Source of the DNA: an uncultured Pseudomonadota bacterium
GTDB lineage: Bacteria; Myxococcota_A; UBA796; GCA-2862545
DNA length: 6,682 bases
NCBI GenBank assembly: GCA_937891875.1
Contig: CALATR010000698.1
Location: 1-6,682 of the forward strand
Direction: 5' to 3'
Positions 1 through 5,921 of the stretch are shown here, piece after piece (the stretch's first letter is position 1; every line of letters starts with the position of its first letter). A program made the translations under genes and the position numbers. Under the pieces are notes generated by a model. That model saw only the letters and a program-made list of their open reading frames with translations, was not told where the DNA came from and searched no databases.

Positions 1-10
1 GCCGCCGTAG

Positions 11-41
11 GACTGGAGACTGGAGACTGGAGACTGGAGAC
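11..41. repeat. Tandem 7-bp repeat (GACTGGA, 4 full copies plus a partial)
   Basis: Four perfect, contiguous copies of GACTGGA run from 11 to 38 and are followed by a partial GAC. The array is non-coding as far as I can see and lies beyond the stop of the acidic lipoprotein gene, next to a second, longer repeat. Simple heptamer arrays like this usually arise by replication slippage and can vary in copy number between strains. I see no sign that it encodes anything. Confidence 0.9.
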
Positions 42-43
42 CG

Positions 44-126
44 GCCCGCCACCACCGTTCTCCCGCCACGGCCCGCCACCGACGTTCTCCCGCCACCGCC
101 CGCCACAGACGCGGCGTCCCGCCACC
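44..126. repeat. Imperfect ~27-bp tandem repeat, three copies, with six CCCGCCAC octamers
   Basis: Copy 1 is 44-70 and copy 2 is 71-97; they match at 24 of 27 positions. Copy 3 (98-126, 29 bp) keeps both ends but has a diverged centre. Each copy carries the octamer CCCGCCAC twice, at 45, 62, 72, 89, 99 and 118, so spacings alternate 17, 10, 17, 10, 19. The array begins about 10 bp beyond the stop of the leftward lipoprotein gene, in its 3' flank. It could be a minisatellite, a protein-binding array or part of the 3' untranslated RNA (read as GTGGCGGG). The sequence does not decide between these. Confidence 0.8.
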
Positions 127-135
127 ACCGCACGC

Positions 136-1182
136 TCACTCAAGCGCGCAGTCGTCTCCAAATCGGGCCCACTGCAGGTCCGCGCGGGGGATCTCGGTCT
201 CGCTGCCGTACTCGCCAGTCACCACCCGCCAGCCCGTCGTCCAGTTCAGACGCGCGATGTCGCGGGCCAGGGTGACCGTGCGCGGCGTGTCGGCATAGCG
301 CAGGACCAGGGGCTGGCCCTGGTAGCACAGGCCCTGGCCGGTGAGCGTGTCCTGGTCGGGGGCGTAGCTGCCGCTCTCGTCGACGTCGCTGTACAGACGC
401 AGGGACGCGCGCACGTAGCGGGGGCCGCCGCCCTCGGGGAACTGGAAGGCCTCGACCGGCGGGCGGGCGTTCGCCGTGTCGTCGAACTGTCCGTTGTCGG
501 CGTTCACCGGAACATCCAGCGGGGACCACGTGCCCTCGCCCGCGCCGGGCGCCCGCTCGTCCAGGGCGACCACGCCGAGCCCGGTGCCCTCGCCCTCGTA
601 GATGCCCTGCAGGCGGGCGTCGGCGGTGAGGCCGTGCAGGCGGACCGCGGCCTGCTCGGTGAGGCGGTAGAGCTCGAAGCTCTCCGGATCGACCACCTTC
701 CACCCCGGCTCCTCGCCGTCGGCCCCGGTCTCCAGGTAGACCAGCCAGCGGCTGGCGGCGAAGCCGAGCACGTAGTCGTCGTCGTTGTCCAGGAAGACAT
801 CGTCCTTGTCGGTGTCATCGTAGACGACCGGCAGGTAGAGCGCGCCGACCCGACCGCCCGGGAGCCCGCCGACGTCGCCCGACGGTGCGGTCTCCGGCAG
901 CTCGATGCCGAAGTTGCCGGTGCCCGAGAGCTTGCCGCCAGCGAGGTAGGCGCCGAGGGTCCAGCTGTCGTCGGACTCGACCGTCACGTGCACCAGCCCG
1001 GCCCGCAGCGCCTCGCCCTTGCGCTCGACGTCCGACGGCTTCTCGGTGCGCCCGAGGAACGTGTCCGGGATGTCCGGATCGGTGTCCTGGGTCTCCTCGG
1101 GGGGCTCGGTGTCGGTCTCTTCGCCCTTGCAGGCCACGAGGCCGACGGGGAGCAGGGCGAGGACGTACAGGGCGGACCGCAT
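136..1182 (-). CDS. Acidic outer-membrane-type lipoprotein of unknown function
   Basis: This predicted 348-residue lipoprotein starts at an ATG preceded by GGAG with a 6-nt spacer. The frame stays open further upstream, but that extension overlaps the thioesterase gene and looks non-coding. Residues 1-18 form a signal peptide ending in the lipobox LVAC, with lipidated Cys18. Lys at the next position, rather than Asp, suggests sorting to the outer membrane. Residues 20-41 are an Asp/Glu/Thr/Pro-rich linker, a common tether in myxobacterial-type lipoproteins. The rest looks beta-rich and has two Asp-rich loops resembling calcium-binding loops: DTDKDD around 123-128 and DVDESG at 266-271. Only two other cysteines exist, C286 and C345, a possible disulfide. 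I recognise no family. It is the last gene of a likely three-gene leftward operon, 65 bp after the thioesterase gene. Confidence 0.85.
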   Translation of the reverse strand: MRSALYVLALLPVGLVACKGEETDTEPPEETQDTDPDIPDTFLGRTEKPSDVERKGEALRAGLVHVTVESDDSWTLGAYLAGGKLSGTGNFGIELPETAPSGDVGGLPGGRVGALYLPVVYDDTDKDDVFLDNDDDYVLGFAASRWLVYLETGADGEEPGWKVVDPESFELYRLTEQAAVRLHGLTADARLQGIYEGEGTGLGVVALDERAPGAGEGTWSPLDVPVNADNGQFDDTANARPPVEAFQFPEGGGPRYVRASLRLYSDVDESGSYAPDQDTLTGQGLCYQGQPLVLRYADTPRTVTLARDIARLNWTTGWRVVTGEYGSETEIPRADLQWARFGDDCALE

Positions 1183-1231
1183 GATGGGCTCCAGCTGGGG
1201 CGCGAGGGGTACCGCCGAGACGGTAGCCGAC

Positions 1232-1247
1232 CGCGATGCGGATCGCG
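1232..1247 (-). other. Hairpin directly after the thioesterase stop codon
   Basis: On the minus strand CGCGAT and ATCGCG form a perfect 6-bp stem around a 4-nt loop, and the stem starts at the base after the TGA stop. A weaker 5-bp stem lies just beyond it (1210-1214 with 1221-1225). No T-run follows, so a classical intrinsic terminator is unlikely. A partial terminator or an RNA-stabilising element between the thioesterase and lipoprotein genes would fit equally well, as would chance. Confidence 0.3.
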
Positions 1248-1682
1248 TCAAGCAGGGGTCAGCGCCTCGATGGCAGCGCGCAGATCGTCGGGGATCGGCA
1301 CGGCGCGCAGGTAGGTCTCGGAGCTGGGATCGAGGTCCATCGTCACGGTGACCACCCGCCCGGTCGCCCGGAGCACGCCGTCGACACCCACGACCCGGTA
1401 CGTGAACGTGATCGAGCTTCGACCCAGCTTCTCGACCGACAGCCCGACGTCCAGCTGATCGCCGAAGTGCGACGGCGCACGGTAGTCGGCCTCCGCGTGC
1501 ACGGACGGCAGCCCGACGAGGCGCTCGCGCACGAGGTCGGCGTAGCCGATGCCCAGGCCCTCTCCGACCCACGCCTCCATCGTCCGGTGAAAGACGTCGA
1601 AGTAGCGAGGATAGTAGAGGATGCCGGCCGGATCGCACTCGCCGAACCGCACCGTGACCCGATGGGTGAAGAGGTCCGTCAC
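1248..1682 (-). CDS. 4-hydroxybenzoyl-CoA thioesterase-like acyl-CoA thioesterase (hotdog fold)
   Basis: This 144-residue protein is predicted to be a cytoplasmic enzyme that hydrolyses an acyl- or aroyl-CoA thioester to free acid and CoA. Residues 12-28 read RFGECDPAGILYYPRYF. This is the signature of the 4HBT family, and Asp17 aligns with the catalytic Asp17 of the Pseudomonas CBS3 enzyme. The VGLPSV segment (56-61) and the LRAVPIP segment near the C terminus (125-131) also resemble that enzyme. The length is normal for a single hotdog domain, which would work as a dimer or tetramer. The start is GTG, with only a weak ribosome site (AGG); it lies 13 bp after the stop of the upstream membrane-protein gene, so translational coupling is plausible. 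The substrate is not readable: no genes for aromatic degradation are visible, so a general acyl-CoA role is as likely as 4-hydroxybenzoyl-CoA. Confidence 0.9.
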   Translation of the reverse strand: MTDLFTHRVTVRFGECDPAGILYYPRYFDVFHRTMEAWVGEGLGIGYADLVRERLVGLPSVHAEADYRAPSHFGDQLDVGLSVEKLGRSSITFTYRVVGVDGVLRATGRVVTVTMDLDPSSETYLRAVPIPDDLRAAIEALTPA

Positions 1683-1695
1683 GCCGCCTGCTCGC

Positions 1696-2013
1696 CTACT
1701 TCTTGTTCGCCCGCGCGGCCTTGAGCTTGCGCTGCCGCTCCTTCATCTTCGCCTTCTCGGGGTCGTCGATGAAGATGAGCACGACGCCGATGATGAGCCC
1801 GACGAAGCCGAGGCACAGGCAGGTGCCGCCGCAGCTGGCGAGCCAGGTGCCGTAGATCTGCTCGAAGCTGATCACGCCGCCAGTCGCCAGCGGCACGATG
1901 ACCACGAACAACACGATGACGGTCGCCAGGATGATGGTCAGGCAGGACACGCCCGTGCAGCTCCGGCCTCCGTTGCCCGAGCCGTATGCGTACTCTTCTT
2001 CGGTCGTGCCCAT
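1696..2013 (-). CDS. Small two-helix membrane protein, unknown function
   Basis: This 105-residue protein has an acidic, Gly-rich N terminus and two hydrophobic helices at about 24-43 and 62-82. A short loop separates them. The tail from about 83 is strongly basic (Lys/Arg-rich) and by the positive-inside rule should be cytoplasmic, putting both ends in the cytoplasm. Five cysteines sit at the helix starts: C19 and C24 before helix 1, and C61, C65 and C67 at helix 2. I recognise no family. An earlier in-frame start at 2052 would add 13 residues. The ATG used here is preferred because GGGAGGAG lies 6 nt upstream. It appears to be the first gene of the leftward operon with the thioesterase and the lipoprotein, and it diverges from the CheX-like gene. 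Confidence 0.8.
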   Translation of the reverse strand: MGTTEEEYAYGSGNGGRSCTGVSCLTIILATVIVLFVVIVPLATGGVISFEQIYGTWLASCGGTCLCLGFVGLIIGVVLIFIDDPEKAKMKERQRKLKAARANKK

Positions 2014-2142
2014 GGCGCGCTCCTCCCGGCGTTCGGACGCTACCCGAGCCAACCGGTGGGATCAAGCACCGAGCGCTCAAGCGCCCCTCCTGCAGGTCCG
2101 AAGAGACGAGGGCACGCCTCCAGTCGCACGGATGAGGACGCC
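2014..2142. promoter_or_regulatory. Divergent intergenic region between the small membrane protein operon and the CheX-like gene
   Basis: This 129-bp gap separates two genes transcribed away from each other, so it should carry promoters for both directions. I cannot point to a convincing -35/-10 pair or a sigma-54 (-24/-12) element. It contains the perfect palindrome GAGCGCTC (2071-2078). Before the CheX-like start it holds GAGGA (2134-2138), a ribosome site with a 4-nt spacer. The promoter role is inferred from gene orientation only. Confidence 0.45.
2020..2027 (-). promoter_or_regulatory. Strong ribosome binding site fixing the small membrane protein start
   Basis: GGGAGGAG on the minus strand, with a 6-nt spacer to the ATG at 2013. 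It supports that start over the upstream in-frame ATG at 2052, which would place the ribosome site inside the coding sequence. Confidence 0.75.
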
Positions 2143-2676
2143 ATGGCATTTCAGGTCGCACACTCCGAGATCCAGCAGAGCAACAAGCTCAACATCGACG
2201 AAGTGCTGCTGGACTCGACGGTCCTCTCCACGAAAGAGGGCCTGCAGATGACCGGTATCTCGCCGACGCCCGTGGGCGCCTCGCGCTTCCTCACCGCCGA
2301 TCAGGAGTTCAGCGTCCTGGTCAGCCTGTGGGGCGACTTCGCCGGCAGCATGTACCTCAACCTCTCCCGTGCCGGCGCCATGCACCTCGGCGGCGCCTTC
2401 CTGGGCGAGGACTTCTCCGAGGTCAACGACGACCTGATGGACTGCGTCGCCGAGCTGGGCAACATGATCGCGGGCCGGTTCAAGGAGAACCTCCGCGAGA
2501 CCCGCTTCGGCATCCAGACCATCTCCCTGCCCGCCGTCATCGTCGGTGCAAACTACAATCTCTACCACACGCGCGGGATCGTCACCGCCTCCGTCACGTT
2601 CGAGATCGAGGACATGCCGATGTTCATGATGAAGGACCGCTTCTTCAGCTGCTCCATCTCGCTGATGCAGAGGTAG
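2143..2676 (+). CDS. CheX-like chemotaxis phosphatase domain protein
   Basis: This 177-residue protein consists of essentially one CheX-like domain and is predicted to be cytoplasmic. CheX and CheC proteins dephosphorylate the response regulator CheY or related receiver domains. Their active site is a Glu-x-x-Asn motif on a long helix. Here the helix at about 96-115 carries E104-L-G-N107 followed by G111, matching that motif, so catalytic competence is plausible. The N-terminal part (about 15-43) resembles the first helix and strand of CheX, and the C-terminal part is strand-rich. The ATG follows GAGGA by 4 nt; the frame stays open upstream, but that extension is antisense to the small membrane protein gene. 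No cheY, cheA, receptor or flagellar gene is nearby, so the partner regulator must lie elsewhere. Confidence in the fold is good; confidence in the pathway is low. Confidence 0.85.
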   Translation: MAFQVAHSEIQQSNKLNIDEVLLDSTVLSTKEGLQMTGISPTPVGASRFLTADQEFSVLVSLWGDFAGSMYLNLSRAGAMHLGGAFLGEDFSEVNDDLMDCVAELGNMIAGRFKENLRETRFGIQTISLPAVIVGANYNLYHTRGIVTASVTFEIEDMPMFMMKDRFFSCSISLMQR

Positions 2677-2695
2677 CTGCGCTCAGTCGGCGCAG
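2677..2695. terminator. Possible bidirectional terminator hairpin between convergent genes
   Basis: CTGCGC (2677-2682) and GCGCAG (2690-2695) form a perfect 6-bp stem around a 7-nt loop. The stem begins at the base after the CheX-like stop codon. The loop holds the stop codon of the beta-helix lipoprotein gene on the other strand. No T-run follows on either strand, so it is at best a weak intrinsic terminator. Confidence 0.35.
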
Positions 2696-5289
2696 TACTC
2701 GGCGTCCGTCGACAAGAACACCCGGAAGTCGAGCAGCGGGCAGTCCGCCACGGGGATCTCGGACTGGTTGATGCAGATGTCGCTGAACGTGAACTCGGAG
2801 ATCACGTCGTCGTAGGTCCAGTAGTCGCAGGCGATCTCGGACTGGTCGGCCCGGTCTTCGACGAAGGCATCCCACTGCAGGGCCACGCCACGCCTGAAGC
2901 CGTGCTCGATGGTGATGTTCTGCAGGGACGGGGTCGAGGACCACATCTCGAGGCTCGCGTTCGCGAAGATGGCGCCGGCATCGTAGATCTCGACGTTGTG
3001 CAGGACCGACTGCTGCCCATCGGGCATGTCGTCCTCCCAGTACAGCCACACGTTGGACCAGCCTGCCTCGCGGTCCACGCCGCGCAGGATGATCGGCGCC
3101 TCGGGGGTGCCCTCCATGTGCAGGGCGCCGTTGACGTCGTTGGGCGGCCCGCTGCCGTCCAGGCGATCCGTGCGCAGGCCGCCGCGAACGCCAAACTCGA
3201 TGACCGTGCCCGCCTCGACCGTGAGCCGCGCGCCCTGGTCGGGGTTGCCGTCGCGGTCCCGGGAGCCCTTCACCTCGACCAGGCTCTCGACCCGGTAGGG
3301 CACGCCCAGGTTGTTCCAGGTGCCGGTCTGGCTCACCCGGTTGCCGTCGACGAAGACGTAGCTCCACACACCGTTGCTGGAGAGGTCGACGCCGGGCTTG
3401 GGCAGCGAGGCGGCGGAGTCGGTGGTGGCAAAGACCGCCGGGCCGCTCGCGTTGCGGACCACGAGGTTGGAGCTGCCTTCCGCAAACGTACCCGAGAGGC
3501 GCAGGCCCGGGGTCTCGTCGGTCTCGGTCCCGTCGGTCCCGTCGATGAGCAGGCCCTCGACCAGCAGATCGTTGGCGATGAAGTCGACCGCGGCGGACGA
3601 GCCCAGCCGGCCCGCCCCCTCGACCGTGAGGTTGTAGATGGCGCTGGTCTCCTCCTCGGTGTCCTGGATGGACGAGCCCAGGGTCAGGGAGTCCCACAGG
3701 CCCTGGCCCTCGATGCCGGTGAAGAGCACGCCCGTGCCGCCGGACGCGCCGATGGAGACGCGCAGGGCCGCGTTCGTGCCGAGGCGGATCTCGGCCGCGC
3801 CGGGCACCTGCACCTCGACCCCGTCCTCGATGACCAGGAAGTCGTCCTCGACGCCGCCCGCGGTCTGCAGGTCGCCGTCGAGGCGGTAGGGCACGCCGAG
3901 ATCCTGCAGGGTGCCCGATTCGGAGAACCCGCCTTCGAAGAGGTAGATCGCGTCAGTAGGCTCACGGGAGCCAGCGCTCTGGGGCTGGCCGTTGCCGGTG
4001 TAGCTGGAGCCGGCCTTGGGGAGGGTCAGGGCCCCGTCGGGGTGGGTGACGACGGGGTAGGCGTTGCCGGAGATGGTCAGGCCGGTGGAGTCCTCGGACA
4101 GCACGGCGCCGTCGTCGAGGAGCAGTCCCGCGCCGCCACCGTCGAGGATGGACACGCCGATCAAGGTCAGGTCGGCGTCGCCGGTCGCCTCGAGGGTGGT
4201 CGGCTCGACGTCGGAGCCCGCGCCGCCGTGATTGAACACGGCGTTCTCGATGACCGCCGAGGCCGACACCTTGGCGTTGGAGCTGCCGACCACGCGCAGG
4301 CGATCCCAGGTGCCCGCGCCGCCGTCGACATCGAAGGTGACCGGGTTCGCCGCCTCGCCCGCGATGTGCAGCCGCGCCGCCTCCTCGCGGATGAAGGGGT
4401 TTTCCGCCGTCACCCGCTTCTCGCCGTAGGTCACACCGCCGTTGCTGCCGCCCACGGTGATGCGGGTGCCCGCGACCAGCGCCACGTCCACGCCGGCGCC
4501 CAGGGTCAGCTCCCCGCGCTCGATCTCGAGGTCGTTCGTGATGCGGTAGGTGTGGCCGAGGTCCGTCCAGGTGTGGGCGCCGGTGATCCGATCGCCGAAC
4601 ACGTCGATGGTCGTGCCGTCGTCCAGGGTCATGCCCTCGGTCGGCAGGCTCGACACCGCCGCCGCATGGCTGCAGATCGGCGCCTCGTTGGAACCGGTGA
4701 TGACCAGGTTCGTGGTGTCGGCTCCGATTCGGCCGCCTTCACCCAGGCTGATGCCGCACTGGCGGGCATTGTCGATGGTCACGTCGACGAGGTCGACCGG
4801 GCCGCGCTCCAGGATCAGGGCCGCGGCGCGGAAGGACGCGCCCTCCGGCGTGATGCCCGCGCCCTTGAGGGTGGCGTGGCTGATCTGCACATCGCCCAGG
4901 GTCGGCGCGGGCGGCAGCGCGCCTGGCTCGGGACGCTGCGCGGTCTCGCTGTCCGAGCCGGCGCGCACCCAGATTCCGACCCAGCCGCGGCCGTCCTCGG
5001 CCTCCTCCATGATGACGGGGCGCTCGGCGGTGCCCTCGACCGACAGGGTGCCCTGCACGATGAGCGCGACGCCCGGCGCGAACCGCACCCGGGTGCCCGG
5101 ACCGATCACGAGGTCGCCGGTGACCGTGACGTCGCAGGTGACGTCATGGGGATTGAGGTCCTTGCCCCAGACCTCGTCGTTGATCGCGCCGCAGTGCTCG
5201 GGGCCGGCCGTACTCGTGTACTGGCTGCAGGCGGATGCGCCGAGGGCGATGGCCACGGCGACGGGCGCCAGGCGGGACGGAACGGGCAC
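2683..5289 (-). CDS. Large secreted lipoprotein with parallel beta-helix repeats
   Basis: This 868-residue protein is predicted to be exported and lipid-anchored. Residues 1-21 form a signal peptide ending ASAC, with lipidated Cys21 followed by Ser. The body is Gly/Val/Leu/Thr-rich, typical of right-handed parallel beta-helix (pectate-lyase-like) proteins: runs such as GTRVRFAPG and GTLSVEGT (65-87) and GTPEAPIIL (727-735). About four modules of roughly 190-220 residues repeat. Modules 2 to 4 each open with a linker resembling GTWxxLGxPYR (239-249, 459-469, 656-666), preceded by an LPxxG turn (215-219, 423-427, 629-633). Eight further cysteines cluster at 33/52, 178/206 and 821/839/850/866, allowing four disulfides. 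No catalytic motif is recognisable, so it may be a binding or structural surface protein. The GTG start has a near-perfect ribosome site. It follows ybgC by 74 bp in the same direction. Confidence 0.88.
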   Translation of the reverse strand: MPVPSRLAPVAVAIALGASACSQYTSTAGPEHCGAINDEVWGKDLNPHDVTCDVTVTGDLVIGPGTRVRFAPGVALIVQGTLSVEGTAERPVIMEEAEDGRGWVGIWVRAGSDSETAQRPEPGALPPAPTLGDVQISHATLKGAGITPEGASFRAAALILERGPVDLVDVTIDNARQCGISLGEGGRIGADTTNLVITGSNEAPICSHAAAVSSLPTEGMTLDDGTTIDVFGDRITGAHTWTDLGHTYRITNDLEIERGELTLGAGVDVALVAGTRITVGGSNGGVTYGEKRVTAENPFIREEAARLHIAGEAANPVTFDVDGGAGTWDRLRVVGSSNAKVSASAVIENAVFNHGGAGSDVEPTTLEATGDADLTLIGVSILDGGGAGLLLDDGAVLSEDSTGLTISGNAYPVVTHPDGALTLPKAGSSYTGNGQPQSAGSREPTDAIYLFEGGFSESGTLQDLGVPYRLDGDLQTAGGVEDDFLVIEDGVEVQVPGAAEIRLGTNAALRVSIGASGGTGVLFTGIEGQGLWDSLTLGSSIQDTEEETSAIYNLTVEGAGRLGSSAAVDFIANDLLVEGLLIDGTDGTETDETPGLRLSGTFAEGSSNLVVRNASGPAVFATTDSAASLPKPGVDLSSNGVWSYVFVDGNRVSQTGTWNNLGVPYRVESLVEVKGSRDRDGNPDQGARLTVEAGTVIEFGVRGGLRTDRLDGSGPPNDVNGALHMEGTPEAPIILRGVDREAGWSNVWLYWEDDMPDGQQSVLHNVEIYDAGAIFANASLEMWSSTPSLQNITIEHGFRRGVALQWDAFVEDRADQSEIACDYWTYDDVISEFTFSDICINQSEIPVADCPLLDFRVFLSTDAEYCAD

Positions 5290-5292
5290 AGG

Positions 5293-5300
5293 TCCTCCTC
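5293..5300 (-). promoter_or_regulatory. Near-perfect ribosome binding site before the GTG start of the beta-helix lipoprotein
   Basis: GAGGAGGA on the minus strand contains AGGAGG, 4 nt before the GTG. The nearby upstream ATG at 5302 is out of frame, and the next in-frame GTG (residue 12) would destroy the signal peptide. The site therefore fixes the start. Confidence 0.8.
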
Positions 5301-5363
5301 ATCGTACCGGCCAAGGCTAGCGCATCGCGGGCCGGCTCGCTGCGTCGAGTCGCTGACAGCGCG

Positions 5364-5783
5364 TCAGGAAGGGGCTCCCTCGGGTGCCCAGCGGGTCAGC
5401 AGGGGCTCCAGATCGTCGGGAAGATCGCACAGACGGCCGTCCGCATTGACCGGCACCAGCTCGATCCGCCCGATGACCATGTCCTTGCGCGATCCGGGGC
5501 GCCGGATCCGCTGATCGGCGACGAAGCGGTAGCGGCTCTGGCGCTCGAAGGTGGTGTGCACCTCCAGGCGGTCGCCGTGGCGCGCGGGCTCCTTGAAGGT
5601 GAGGTCGGCCTTGTAGACGACGAAGCCCATGCGATCCTGCTGCCACCGGGCCACCAGCAGATCGATGCCCAGCGCGTGTTCCCGGCCGCGCTCCATGAAC
5701 TTCAGGTAGTTGGCGTGGTAGACGACCCCGCTGAAGTCGGTGTCCTCGTAGTAGACGACGACGGGGTGCACGTGGGCGGCCAT
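5364..5783 (-). CDS. ybgC: YbgC-like acyl-CoA thioesterase (hotdog fold)
   Basis: This 139-residue cytoplasmic enzyme is predicted to hydrolyse acyl-CoA thioesters. Residues 11-26 read YYEDTDFSGVVYHANY, followed by LKFMERGREHAL. This is the YbgC signature, with Asp16 in the position of the catalytic aspartate and His23 in the conserved VYH. The length matches the usual 130-140 residues. In many proteobacteria ybgC heads the tol-pal operon, and the protein has been linked to phospholipid synthesis and short- or long-chain acyl-CoA hydrolysis depending on species. Here no tolQ, tolR, tolA, tolB or pal follows; the downstream gene encodes a beta-helix lipoprotein instead. The ATG has GGAG 5 nt upstream. 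A second, only distantly similar hotdog enzyme is encoded at 1248-1682. The family assignment is firm; the substrate is unknown. Confidence 0.92.
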   Translation of the reverse strand: MAAHVHPVVVYYEDTDFSGVVYHANYLKFMERGREHALGIDLLVARWQQDRMGFVVYKADLTFKEPARHGDRLEVHTTFERQSRYRFVADQRIRRPGSRKDMVIGRIELVPVNADGRLCDLPDDLEPLLTRWAPEGAPS

Positions 5784-5921
5784 GGGCTCTCCGGGGCGCG
5801 TGAGGCGGCGGATGATGGCACGCGGTGACAGGAACCGGGGGGCCGGCAGCGCGTGAGGAACGGCCGGTTAGCCGGAAGGGCGCGAAACGCCCCGGGGTTG
5901 CCGGGGCCCGGAGTCCAGAAC
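5784..5921. promoter_or_regulatory. Divergent intergenic region between ybgC and the beta-propeller gene
   Basis: This 138-bp gap lies between oppositely oriented genes and should contain promoters for both. I see no convincing -35/-10 pair. It does hold a perfect 10-bp direct repeat, GCGCGTGAGG, at 5796-5805 and 5849-5858, which might be an operator pair. If the propeller gene starts at the alternative GTG (5853), the second repeat copy would overlap its start codon. Regulatory function is inferred from orientation and the repeat only. Confidence 0.4.
5889..5907 (+). other. All-GC hairpin just upstream of the beta-propeller gene start
   Basis: GCCCCGG (5889-5895) and CCGGGGC (5901-5907) are a perfect 7-bp inverted repeat around a 5-nt loop. 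The GGAG taken as the ribosome site (5910-5913) begins 3 nt after the stem. A stem this stable in the leader could affect translation start. No T-run follows, so it is not a typical terminator. Confidence 0.4.

Noticed and set aside
44..126. CRISPR array
   Set aside because: The repeat units are contiguous and imperfect, with no unique spacers of constant length and no cas genes nearby.
1..135. Open minus-strand frame continuing past the lipoprotein stop through the repeats to the left edge
   Set aside because: Forty-five codons without a stop are unremarkable in such GC-rich repeats, and the encoded sequence is only a translation of the repeat units with no start or domain.
634..1314. Plus-strand open frame antisense to the acidic lipoprotein
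   Set aside because: Low-complexity translation with no domain features. The opposite strand encodes a convincing lipoprotein with a signal peptide.
1183..1638. N-terminal extension of the acidic lipoprotein frame by 152 residues
   Set aside because: The extension is Arg-rich, overlaps the thioesterase gene on the same strand in another frame, and would bury the signal peptide inside the protein.
2032..2102. Seven-base inverted repeat TTCGGAC/GTCCGAA in the divergent region before the CheX-like gene
   Set aside because: The arms are 57 bp apart, and a 7-bp match within a 129-bp region is expected by chance about half the time.
1621..2142. Upstream extension of the CheX-like frame by 174 residues
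   Set aside because: It lies antisense to the small membrane protein and the thioesterase start, has no family features, and the internal ATG at 2143 has its own ribosome site at the point where CheX similarity begins.
5307..5335. CCGGCC/GGCCGG inverted repeat between ybgC and the beta-helix gene
   Set aside because: The stem is 6 bp with a 17-nt loop and no T-run, and such pairs are common at this GC content.
2902..5514. 870-residue open frame on the plus strand, antisense to the beta-helix lipoprotein gene
   Set aside because: Its translation is Ala/Arg/Gly/Val/Asp-rich without any recognisable fold, signal or ribosome site. The minus-strand frame has a signal peptide, lipobox, beta-helix repeats and a strong ribosome site. 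Long antisense frames are expected at this GC content.
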